Source of the DNA: Streptomyces antibioticus | GTDB lineage: Bacteria; Actinomycetota; Actinomycetes; Streptomycetales; Streptomycetaceae | DNA: 64,000 bases | Direction of reading: 5' to 3' | Assembly: GCF_001514065.1 (NCBI RefSeq) | Contig: NZ_KQ948427.1 | Location: 422,474 to 486,473 of the forward strand | Translations under genes and position numbers: made by a program | Shown here: piece by piece, positions 44,081 to 51,992 of the stretch | How the letters are laid out: every line of letters begins with the position of its first letter | Position numbering within the stretch: the first letter of the stretch is position 1 | The notes under the pieces: model-generated | Database searches by the model: none | What the model was told of the DNA's origin: nothing | The model's input: only the letters and a program-made list of their open reading frames with translations

Positions 44081-44839
44081 TCAGGTCAGTTCGTACACCG
44101 CGGTGACCGTCGCCGTGGCCTTGATCTCCCCGGGCGCCAGCGGTACGGCACCGAAGCCGGCCGGTGCGTCCGCGGAGACCGGCGGGGACGGGGCGAAGTA
44201 GCCGGTGCCGCCCTCGTTCAAGGAGACGAGGCGGCCGAGGTGCAGTCCGGCCAGGCGGGCGTACTGGGCGGCCTTGGCGTGGGCGTCGTCGTGCGCGGCC
44301 TCGCGGGCGCGGGCCTGGAGCGGGCGGCGGTCGTCGAGGTCGAAGACGACGGAGTTGATGCGGCCCGCGTCGCCGGTGGCGTCGGTGACGGCCTGGAGGA
44401 GCGCACCGGTGGCGGCCGGTTCGCGGACCTTGATCGAGAAGGACTGGGCGGCCTGATAGCCCTTCAGCGTGGACTCGCCGTCCGTGTAGTCGTGGACGGG
44501 GCTGAGGGAGACGTTCTCGGTCCGGATGTCCCGGTCGGCGACGCCTTGGGCGCGGACCGCCTGCAACAGCGCGGCGGACGCTGCGTTCTGCGCCTCCAGC
44601 GCGGTCTGCGTCGTCTTGGCGACGGCCTCCATCCCGACGCCGACCAGCGCGATGTCGGGCTCGCCGACCGCGCTGCCCTCGCCGGTCACGGTGACGGTGG
44701 CGGGAGCCGCGGCGACGGCGTTCGCGGGCGCGTGGCCGCCGGAACCGACAGCGAGGGCCGCCGGGGCCGCGACGGTGGACAGGCCCAGGGCCAGCAGGAT
44801 CACGGCGAACGCCGCGACCGGCGTACGGGGAACGGGCAT
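44081..44839 (-). CDS. SIMPL-domain (DUF541) secreted protein
   Basis: 252 residues. A Sec-type signal (FAVILLALGLSTVAAPAALA) is near the N-terminus, followed by the SIMPL domain: VTVTGEGSAVGEPDIA, LEAQNAASAALLQAVRAQGVADRDIRTENVSLSP (split at 71-104) and YQAAQSFSIKV. The family is found in the periplasm or outside the membrane in many bacteria; the role is not defined. ATG 44839 has AAGGAA at 9 nt; it converges on the TetR gene. Confidence 0.83.
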   Translation of the reverse strand: MPVPRTPVAAFAVILLALGLSTVAAPAALAVGSGGHAPANAVAAAPATVTVTGEGSAVGEPDIALVGVGMEAVAKTTQTALEAQNAASAALLQAVRAQGVADRDIRTENVSLSPVHDYTDGESTLKGYQAAQSFSIKVREPAATGALLQAVTDATGDAGRINSVVFDLDDRRPLQARAREAAHDDAHAKAAQYARLAGLHLGRLVSLNEGGTGYFAPSPPVSADAPAGFGAVPLAPGEIKATATVTAVYELT

Positions 44840-44954
44840 GCGCGTCCGGTTCCTTCCGGGGTGGGGCGACAGTGCGGTCATCCCAGCACCACGTCATGGA
44901 CCGGACCGCGCACCACTCCCGGGCGGTCACCTCACTGGTGGATCACGCGCCCGG

Positions 44955-45773
44955 TCAGGCCACCTTGGCGATCCGCATCTTGATGTCGTCCGGCGACAGC
45001 GCGCCCTTGGCCGTCACGTGGTCGCCCGAGGACTCGCCGCGCAACCGCCGCCCGATCCACGGCACCAGGTACTCCCGCGCCCAGTGGACGTCGTCCCGCC
45101 GCACGTCGAGCGTGCCGCGGGGCGGCAGCGGGGGCCACGGCTGGTCGGGGTCAGCGGGGACCTCCAGGCCGAGCACCTGGCCCGCGCGCAGCGCCACGCG
45201 CGTGTGCCCCTCGGGAGAGAGGTGGAGCCGGTCGCCGTCCCAGGCCCGGCGGTCCTGGATGGTCTTCAGCGACCACAGGTCGAGCACGGGACAGCCGTAC
45301 CGGTCGGCGATGGCCCGCACATGTCCGTTGTACGTCGCGATCTTGCCGCGCAGATGCTTGAGCACCGGCACGCCACGGGTGTCGAAGCCGGTCGTCACCA
45401 GGACGGTGCCGGCGACCGCGGTCAGCCGCTCGATCGCCCGCTCGAAGCGCTCGGCGACCTCGTCGGGGTCGGTGCCGGGCCGGATGATGTCGTTGCCGCC
45501 CGCGCAGAAGGAGACCAGGTCGGGAGCGAGTTCCACGGCCTTCGGAAGCTGGTCCTCGACGATCTGGTCGAGGAGCTTCCCGCGCACGGCGAGATTGGTG
45601 TACTGGAAGTCGCCCTCGGGCCGCCGGTCCGCGAGAAGCACCGCGAACCGGTCGGCCCAGCCGACGAACGCCCCGTCGGGGCCGGGATCGCCCACGCCCT
45701 CGGTGAAGCTGTCCCCCACCGCGACGTACGACCCGATCACTGCTCTGCTGTCACTCTTCGAATCGGCTGCCAC
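44955..45773 (-). CDS. SGNH/GDSL-family hydrolase
   Basis: 272 residues, probably cytoplasmic. The catalytic Ser is in VAVGDSFTEGVGD (about 17-29), the N/G block is FCAGGNDI, and the Asp/His dyad is DGDRLHLSPEGH near residue 185. It is an esterase or lipase of unknown substrate. GTG 45773 is used; no other start is better. Confidence 0.87.
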   Translation of the reverse strand: MAADSKSDSRAVIGSYVAVGDSFTEGVGDPGPDGAFVGWADRFAVLLADRRPEGDFQYTNLAVRGKLLDQIVEDQLPKAVELAPDLVSFCAGGNDIIRPGTDPDEVAERFERAIERLTAVAGTVLVTTGFDTRGVPVLKHLRGKIATYNGHVRAIADRYGCPVLDLWSLKTIQDRRAWDGDRLHLSPEGHTRVALRAGQVLGLEVPADPDQPWPPLPPRGTLDVRRDDVHWAREYLVPWIGRRLRGESSGDHVTAKGALSPDDIKMRIAKVA

Positions 45774-45885
45774 ATCGGCCCATGATTCACCTTCGAATGT
45801 GACCTACGCGACCGTAAGGAAGGGTTGACGCTCGGTGAGATAAGCCACTCCTAAAGTGTTGGCCAAGCTCGGAATACCTCCCCGA

Positions 45886-46602
45886 TCAGGGATGTTGTGG
45901 GCTCAATCGCCACACCCGGAAGTCGCTGAAGCGGAAGTGGCTCCATGTGGTGCGGAAGGCGAAATGCCCACGGGTGTACGGCTCCGGGTCGCTGTAGTCG
46001 AAGACGAGCTGCCCATTGACCCACCACCGCTGGGTGGAGCCGTGGGAGACGATCCGGACCCGGTGCGGCTGGTTGGCCACGAGCAGGGGCTGCGTGTAGT
46101 CGTGGATCAGCGGCCGCACCCCGGCCTCGCCGACGTACCGGCGCAGCCGGGTGGTGGTGTTGGTGTTGGCGCCGTAGCCGACGTAGTACGTCTTCAGGAA
46201 GTCGTACTCGGCCAGGGCGCCGCCGCGCTGCGTGCCGAAGAGGTCGTCGGGGGAGCGGACGTCGGTCGCGTTCCAGAAGTTGTTGAGGTCGGAGACCCGG
46301 TCGTTGACGCCGCCCGCGGAGACGGGGGTCGCCGTGTACTCGATGGCGTACGGGCCTTCGAGGCGCTTCCGGAACCAGATCGTCGCGCCGGCCGGGACGT
46401 CGGACTCCAGGACGCCGCGGGAGGCGGTGACGGTACCGCCCTTCTCCAGTTCCACCGCCCACTGGCCGAGGCCGTGGCGGAAGTCGTCGTGGGCGAGGAG
46501 ACGGCGGTGGCGGGGCGTCGCGCTCGCGCCGGCGGCGGGGGCGAGGGCCGCGAGGGCGGCGCCTGCGGCGAGGGCTCCGAAGGCTCTACGGGTGGTGGTC
46601 AT
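45886..46602 (-). CDS. DUF6250-like, Tat-exported protein of a polysaccharide-degrading operon
   Basis: 238 residues. The twin-arginine signal TTTRRAFGALAAGAALAALA is at 2-21; the body (LLAHDDFRHGLGQWAVE, YAIEYTAT, RIVSHGSTQRWWVNGQLVF) is a jelly-roll/lectin-like fold of the DUF6250 type. It probably binds or modifies rhamnogalacturonan-type polymer outside the cell. The start overlaps the GDSL gene by 17 bp; last gene of the operon. Confidence 0.78.
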   Translation of the reverse strand: MTTTRRAFGALAAGAALAALAPAAGASATPRHRRLLAHDDFRHGLGQWAVELEKGGTVTASRGVLESDVPAGATIWFRKRLEGPYAIEYTATPVSAGGVNDRVSDLNNFWNATDVRSPDDLFGTQRGGALAEYDFLKTYYVGYGANTNTTTRLRRYVGEAGVRPLIHDYTQPLLVANQPHRVRIVSHGSTQRWWVNGQLVFDYSDPEPYTRGHFAFRTTWSHFRFSDFRVWRLSPQHP

Positions 46603-47635
46603 GGGAGACGGCTCCTTCCAGAAGGGCGATCAGTCGGTCGGCCACCTTGCGATGGCCTTGGGCGCTGGGGTGGACGTCCCCGTGGAAGTCGCCCTCCGCC
46701 GGGGAGAGCCAGCCGCTGGTGTCGACGAACTCGACGCGCTGGTCCGCGAGTTCGGCCACGACGGCCGCGATGTCGTCGGCGTGTGCCCCGGTGAAGGGCC
46801 GCAGCGCGAGGATGCGCGCGTGCGGTGCGGCGGCCCGCAGCCTGTCCAGGTAGGTGCGGTAGGCGGCGCGGAACTCGGCCGAGCCCCACGCCGTGTCGTT
46901 GGTGCCCTGGTTCACCACGATCACATCGGCGTACCGGTCCGAATCCGCCCTGGAGCCCGCGTAGTTCCAGCCGTAGGCGTCGGACGCCGTCGGCACTCCC
47001 CCGTTGCCCGTCCGCAGCACGCCCTGCCGTCCGAAGCCGACCTGGGTCAGGGAGGCATGCAGGGCGTCGGCGACCAGCGTGGGGTAGGCGGCGGTGCCGT
47101 CGGCACAGTCCGAGGAGTTGACCTCGCACAGGGCCATGACGCCCTGTGTGACGGAGTCGCCGTAGAAGGCCAACCGCGGCTTGTGCACGGGCCGTTGCGG
47201 CAGCAGCCGTCCGCGCACGCCGGTCAGCACGACACCGGTCTCCAGGGGCGGGGTCCACCGGTTCGCGCGGGAGAACACGTCCTTGACCGACAGTTCGACG
47301 CGGTGCGGTCCGCGCCCGGCGGCGGTGATCTCGATGTCCTCGCGGTCGACGACGGTGAGCCGCTTCGGGCCGCCGTCGACCGACACGTAGAGCTGCGCGG
47401 GCACGGTGACCGACGAGACGTCGAACAGGGCGTGGACGCTGTCGCCGGTGAAGCGGAAGCCCAGCCGGGAACCGGAGTTGACGGTGACGGCTGCCTCCGC
47501 GGTGCGACCCCAGTGGCCGTCGTAGGCAAGGCGCCGGTCGTCCGGCCGCACGAGGTCGCCGGAGGCAGCCACGGGCTGTACCGCTCCCATGACCAGGCCC
47601 GCGGCCACTGCCACGATGAGTGCGGCACGTCTCAT
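46586..47635 (-). CDS. Secreted SGNH/GDSL esterase with an N-terminal jelly roll (CE2-like or rhamnogalacturonan acetylesterase-like)
   Basis: 349 residues. A signal peptide is at 1-25; a galactose-binding-like jelly roll follows (about 30-150); then SGNH with LAFYGDSVTQGV (Ser), VNQGTNDTAWGS, and a C-terminal DVHPSAQGH for the Asp/His pair. Enzymes of this type deacetylate plant polysaccharides. ATG 47635 overlaps the stop of the large lyase gene (ATGA), so the two are coupled. Confidence 0.83.
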   Translation of the reverse strand: MRRAALIVAVAAGLVMGAVQPVAASGDLVRPDDRRLAYDGHWGRTAEAAVTVNSGSRLGFRFTGDSVHALFDVSSVTVPAQLYVSVDGGPKRLTVVDREDIEITAAGRGPHRVELSVKDVFSRANRWTPPLETGVVLTGVRGRLLPQRPVHKPRLAFYGDSVTQGVMALCEVNSSDCADGTAAYPTLVADALHASLTQVGFGRQGVLRTGNGGVPTASDAYGWNYAGSRADSDRYADVIVVNQGTNDTAWGSAEFRAAYRTYLDRLRAAAPHARILALRPFTGAHADDIAAVVAELADQRVEFVDTSGWLSPAEGDFHGDVHPSAQGHRKVADRLIALLEGAVSHDHHP

Positions 47636-50355
47636 GACGGGATCCGATCGCCGATCAGGGCGAGGTTCTGGATCGCCGCGAGCGCCCACTGGGCCGAGGA
47701 GTTGGTGGAGATCCAGGGGATCTCGTCGGTCGTCCGCAGCACGGCCGGCGCCTTGATCGTCACGGGGTTCCAGTCGTTGGACGGGAAGTAGGTGTCGCTG
47801 CCGGTGAAGAACTCCTTCCACGCGCGTGTGGCGAGCGTCGGGTCGTTCCTGCGTCGGGCCGCGTAGGCGGTGATCCGCGAGTGTGCGGCGGGCAGGGCCG
47901 ACTTCCAGGCGGAGCCGGTGAGTTGCTTCTTCTGGGCGTCGGTGGCGTTGTAGTACTGCGCGTAGTTCAGCCAGGCGGTGCGGAACGCGGGCTCCTCGTC
48001 GCCGAACAGGGACACGAGTTCGCTGGTGGTCTCGACGAGGCCGAACACGGCACTCAGGTGGGACACGCTCACGGCCGTGCTCGTGGTGATCGCGAACTTG
48101 CCGGTGTCCGCGTCGAGGAGACCCGTGCCGGTGAAGAAGCCGTTGGGCTGGGCGGCGATCGTCCGCAGCGAGTTGACCAGCTTGGCCTTCGCCTTCTCGG
48201 CGTTCGGGCCCCGCCGCTCCCACTCCGTGAGCCAGGCCGCCGAGATGCCGCCCCAGTCGGTGCCGAAGCCGACCGACAGTGCGTGCCGGTCGCCGGGCGT
48301 GTAGCCGTCGGTGCGGACCTTGCGCTGCGGGTCGACTGCCAGGAACGTCCGCTCCACGTCGACGAGTTCGGACAGCAGGTCCCCGGTGCGTTCGTCGCCG
48401 GTGAGGAAGTAGAGGAAGCGGCGGTTGGCGGCCGTGGAGATGCGGACCTGCTTGGCGCTGTCCGCCCAGTGCTGCACGCCGTGCCGGGTGCCGAGGCCCG
48501 CCCACTTGCCGAGGTGGTAGACGTCGACCTCGCCGGTGTGCCGGGTCATCGCCTCCGCGAACCGGAACACCTCGGCGGAGCCGGTGCGCAGGAAGTGGTA
48601 CCAGAGCCACAGGTCGGTGCCCAACTCCGAGTTGTCCCAGGCGTATCCGCCGACGTCGTACCGCCAGACGTGCCGGTCGTTGTCGTAGGTGTGCTGGACG
48701 TCGCCGTAGTCGAGGAAGCCGTACCAGCGGTGCTGTTCACGCTGGTCTCGGTAGTAGGCGAACAGGTCGTCGAGGCGGTCCTCGATCGCCGAACGCGCCG
48801 CACTGGAGCGGTCGACGGGCGCCCAGTCGCCGAACACCCCGGCAGCGTGCAGCCGTTGGGGCGTCGCGGTGAGCAGCGGCGGGGTGGCGACGGCGGCGGC
48901 CTGCGCGGCGAGAACACCGGCGGAGGGGGTCTTCTCGGCGGCCCAGAAGGTCAGTTCACTCGTTCGCGCGATGCCGTGCGGGGTGCCGAAGCCCGGCTCG
49001 TAGTCCTCGTACGTGATCTCCAGGCCGCCGTCGGACTGCTCCTCGTACGTGTCCTGACCCAACCCGTCGTGGTAGAAGCGCAGGTCGAGTGGCTGGGCCT
49101 CCGGCGAGTACAGCCATACGGTGGCCTCGGCGGCGTCTCCCGCGGCTCCGCGCACGTCCAGCTGGGCCGGGTGGCGCTGCCAGAAGTCCCGTAGCCCGAA
49201 GGAGAGTCCACCGCTCGCGCCGCCGACGTAACCGAGGCCTCCGGCACGGCGGCCGGCCGCGGCGTGGATCCAGCCGTAGCCCGCCTTGGTGCGCTTGCGG
49301 ACGGTGTAGCCGTCGGCGTTGGGCTGAGTCAGGGTGTAGTCGCCCCAGGTCGGGATGTAGGCGAGGCGGTCGGCGACCCGGGTGTCCCAGGTCGAGGTGT
49401 CGGGCAGCCGTTCACCGGCGATCTGGGCCGCGCGGACCGCCGCCCCGGGGTCGCGGCGCAGTCCGGTGATGCCCTGGACGGCCTCGCCGAAGAGACCGCC
49501 GCCGGAGTCGGCGAACCGCACATGCCGGTCGTAGGACCGGTCGCTCAGCGGCACGGTGAAGCGGACACCCAGACCGCGCAGGAAGTCCCCTTGGTCCGAG
49601 CCCGGCGTCTGCTCGCCGTCCCAGACGAAGGTGTGCACCAGCCGGAAGGAGTCGGCACCGGCGTAGAAGGAGAAGCGCAGGGTGTACGGCAGCCAGTCCC
49701 GCCCGCCGTCGCGGTGCCGGCCCTCGACGCGGACGACGGCCCGCACCGGACCGTCCTGCTCCACCTCGACCTTCTCGACCCGGCCGGCGAAGTGCGAGAT
49801 GTCCGCGCCTTCCCGCACCGACTCCTGCCGCAGAGCGACCAGCTTGCCGTTGCGGGCGATCTCGGTCGGCCCGCGACGCACACTGCGTACGACGGTGTCG
49901 GAACCCTTGGCGCCGAACACGGCCGTGATCACGCCGGTCGACACCGCGACGCGGCCCGCGGACCGGGTGACCGTGACCCGCTGCTCCGGCACGGCCGGGG
50001 TGCCCGCCGCCAGCTTGTAGGCGGCGGCCTTCGGTGCGCCCGGCGCGAGGGCGTGCGCCGTCCACTTCACCGAGCCGTCGGGCCAGTGGCCGGTGACCCA
50101 GCTCTGGACGGGGACGTCGTCGCCCGCGGCGGTCGTCAGCCGGAAGGACTGCTCGGGCCGGTACGCCCCGCGCGCCCACGGCACGCCCCAGGTGGCACCG
50201 GCGTGGACGTCGGGCGCCGAGCCCTCCAGCCAGTGCAGTTCGGTGTCGTCGGAGTCCGCCGCGGCGGCGGTGCGGGACAGCGCCCAGGAGAACTGGGCCG
50301 CGGCAGCCGCGGCTGCGGCGCCCTTGATGACGGTGCGTCGGTCGACGCCGGGCAC
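47632..50355 (-). CDS. Exo-rhamnogalacturonan lyase-like secreted protein
   Basis: 907 residues. The Tat signal DRRTVIKGAAAAAAAAQFSW is at the N-terminus; then a beta-rich region and a large alpha/alpha-barrel-like domain from about 560 with W/Y-rich stretches (YGFLDYGDVQHTYDND, YDVGGYAWDNSELG). This fits bacterial PL-type exo-lyases acting on rhamnogalacturonan. GTG 50355 follows GGAGG; the longer open frame would bury the Tat signal. An AAGCGCTT site lies 42 bp upstream, likely for LacI-type or catabolite control. First gene of the operon. Confidence 0.8.
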   Translation of the reverse strand: MPGVDRRTVIKGAAAAAAAAQFSWALSRTAAAADSDDTELHWLEGSAPDVHAGATWGVPWARGAYRPEQSFRLTTAAGDDVPVQSWVTGHWPDGSVKWTAHALAPGAPKAAAYKLAAGTPAVPEQRVTVTRSAGRVAVSTGVITAVFGAKGSDTVVRSVRRGPTEIARNGKLVALRQESVREGADISHFAGRVEKVEVEQDGPVRAVVRVEGRHRDGGRDWLPYTLRFSFYAGADSFRLVHTFVWDGEQTPGSDQGDFLRGLGVRFTVPLSDRSYDRHVRFADSGGGLFGEAVQGITGLRRDPGAAVRAAQIAGERLPDTSTWDTRVADRLAYIPTWGDYTLTQPNADGYTVRKRTKAGYGWIHAAAGRRAGGLGYVGGASGGLSFGLRDFWQRHPAQLDVRGAAGDAAEATVWLYSPEAQPLDLRFYHDGLGQDTYEEQSDGGLEITYEDYEPGFGTPHGIARTSELTFWAAEKTPSAGVLAAQAAAVATPPLLTATPQRLHAAGVFGDWAPVDRSSAARSAIEDRLDDLFAYYRDQREQHRWYGFLDYGDVQHTYDNDRHVWRYDVGGYAWDNSELGTDLWLWYHFLRTGSAEVFRFAEAMTRHTGEVDVYHLGKWAGLGTRHGVQHWADSAKQVRISTAANRRFLYFLTGDERTGDLLSELVDVERTFLAVDPQRKVRTDGYTPGDRHALSVGFGTDWGGISAAWLTEWERRGPNAEKAKAKLVNSLRTIAAQPNGFFTGTGLLDADTGKFAITTSTAVSVSHLSAVFGLVETTSELVSLFGDEEPAFRTAWLNYAQYYNATDAQKKQLTGSAWKSALPAAHSRITAYAARRRNDPTLATRAWKEFFTGSDTYFPSNDWNPVTIKAPAVLRTTDEIPWISTNSSAQWALAAIQNLALIGDRIPS

Positions 50356-50396
50356 GGGGACCTCCGGATGCGGGTGCTGATGCCATGACGGACAGA

Positions 50397-50404
50397 AAGC
50401 GCTT
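50397..50404. promoter_or_regulatory. LacI/CRE-type operator core (AAGCGCTT)
   Basis: A perfect 8-bp palindrome within AGAAAGCGCTTGCA, about 42 bp upstream of the lyase gene. LacI-family operators with a central CG are of this type. The cognate regulator is not in the window. Confidence 0.5.
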
Positions 50405-50512
50405 GCATCGCTTCGGAGATCACTGTGGTCCCACCCTCCCCTCCCTGTCGACGCTTTGGACGGCCGTGCCACGAGACCGCAATGAACCGATCATGAAACC
50501 GCAAGACCCGAC

Positions 50513-50552
50513 ACCGAAGGCCGGACCCGGGGATCGGGGTCCGGCCTTCGGT
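50513..50552. terminator. Strong hairpin terminator downstream of the M23 gene
   Basis: Perfect 16-bp arms ACCGAAGGCCGGACCC (50513-50528) and GGGTCCGGCCTTCGGT (50537-50552) with an 8-nt loop, 17 bp past the M23 stop on the minus strand; it isolates the lyase operon promoter. Confidence 0.85.
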
Positions 50553-50568
50553 GGCATCGGGGGGAGCG

Positions 50569-51513
50569 TCAGCCGACGGCGACGCCCTTCGAGCGGAGGT
50601 ACCCGACCGGGTCGATGTCGGAGCCGTAGTCCGGCGTCGTCCGGATCTCGAAGTGGAGGTGCGGACCGGTCACGTTGCCGGTGGCACCGGAGAGGCCGAC
50701 CTGCTGGCCCTCGGTGACGGTCTGGCCGGCCGAGACCGAGAGCGCGGACAGGTGGGCGTACTGCGCGTAGTAGCCGTCGGCGAGCCTGATGACGACCTGG
50801 TTGCCGTACGCGCCGCCCCAGCCGGCGGAGACGACGGTGCCCGCACCCACGGCCTTCAGCGAGGTGCCGGTCGGGACGACGAAGTCGACGCCCGTGTGGT
50901 AGCCGCTGGACCACATGCTGCCGGCCACGTGGTAGCCGGTACCGACGGTGGCGCCGGAGACGGGCAGGGTGAAGCCGCTGGAACTGCTGCTGCCGGCCGA
51001 CTCGCTGCTCTGGGTGGCGGTCGTGGCGTTCGAGGAGGACGAGGACTTCTCGGAGCTCGTGGACTTCTCGGAGCTCTTCGACTTCTCGGAGGTCTTGGAC
51101 CTGTCCGTGCTCGCCGCCGCCTTCTTGCCCAGCGTGAGCTTCAGACCCGGGTGGATGAGCGAGGGGTCGGACCCGACGGCCTCGCGGTTGTCCGAGTACA
51201 GCTTCTTCCAGCCGCCGGTCACATTCTGCTCGTCGGCGATCTTCGAGAGGTAGTCGCCGGCCCTCACCGAATAGGTGCGCACGGTCGCGGTGTTCGCGGC
51301 GCCCTTCTTCTGCGTGGCCTTCTCGCCGGCCGTCTTCGCGGCGACCGGAACGGACTGGACGGCCTTTTCCGAAACCGACTGCCCGGTGGCCGCGTGGGCG
51401 CCGGCGGCACCCATCAGGGGCAGGGCGAGTGCGGCGCCACCGGTTCCGGCGACGGCGATCGAGCGGGTGAAGCGCTGGGACTTCGGGCGACGGTGCTTAC
51501 CCTTCGCGGGCAT
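50569..51513 (-). CDS. Secreted M23 (LytM) endopeptidase with LysM domain
   Basis: 314 residues. Signal peptide to about residue 42; LysM at about 78-128 (TYSVRAGDYLSKIADEQNV); a long Ser/Lys/Glu linker of repeats (SEKSKSSEKSTSSEKSS); then the M23 domain with SGYHTGVDF (zinc His/Asp), YAHLS and GPHLHFEIR. It cuts peptidoglycan cross-links at the cell wall. ATG 51513 (MPAKGKHRR) has GAGAGGA upstream. The leader carries a c-di-AMP riboswitch. Confidence 0.93.
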   Translation of the reverse strand: MPAKGKHRRPKSQRFTRSIAVAGTGGAALALPLMGAAGAHAATGQSVSEKAVQSVPVAAKTAGEKATQKKGAANTATVRTYSVRAGDYLSKIADEQNVTGGWKKLYSDNREAVGSDPSLIHPGLKLTLGKKAAASTDRSKTSEKSKSSEKSTSSEKSSSSSNATTATQSSESAGSSSSSGFTLPVSGATVGTGYHVAGSMWSSGYHTGVDFVVPTGTSLKAVGAGTVVSAGWGGAYGNQVVIRLADGYYAQYAHLSALSVSAGQTVTEGQQVGLSGATGNVTGPHLHFEIRTTPDYGSDIDPVGYLRSKGVAVG

Positions 51514-51579
51514 GGCGAATTCCTCTCCGGCGCCTACGAGGTGAGCTGTCGGGTGCGGACTGGAGATGTCCGGACGCAC

Positions 51580-51715
51580 CGAGGTGCGGCTTAACCCCAA
51601 GCCTGTTCCGGAAGACCGGCCCAGGCAGTTGTACCTGTGGGTCCCCCGCTCCTGCCGTTCACGGGTGAGTTGTGCGGATTCCGGTCGGCGGCAGGATTGG
51701 GCGTCCGTCCGGATT
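51580..51715 (-). promoter_or_regulatory. ydaO/yuaA-type c-di-AMP riboswitch in the LysM-M23 leader
   Basis: On the minus strand the leader reads CGTGAACGGCAGGAGCGG, then GGGGGACCCACAGGT, and later CTTGGGGTTAAGCCGCACC, the landmark blocks of the ydaO riboswitch as found upstream of streptomycete rpfA-type and LysM/M23 wall-hydrolase genes. High c-di-AMP would lower expression. Boundaries are approximate. The remaining 51716-51992 holds its promoter region and no gene. Confidence 0.8.
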
Positions 51716-51992
51716 GGTGGCGAACGTAAGCGAGGAAGACGCAAAGGGACAAGTAAGAGGTTCCCGGGTGATTGCGTTCCTCTTGATCCGCCGCGAAATC
51801 CACGGTCACCCTCCGTGTTCTGGCGGCCTTCCCGGAACGCAATCACCCAGTTTTTGACGGCGAATTACGTGAACATGACGGACGACTCAGGGTCACCGAT
51901 ATGACCCTGCTCACGTGCCGTTTTCACAGCTCCCCGTATTCCAGAGCGAGTTGGAATGAAGGCTACGGAAGCTACCAATTCGGACAGAAAGT

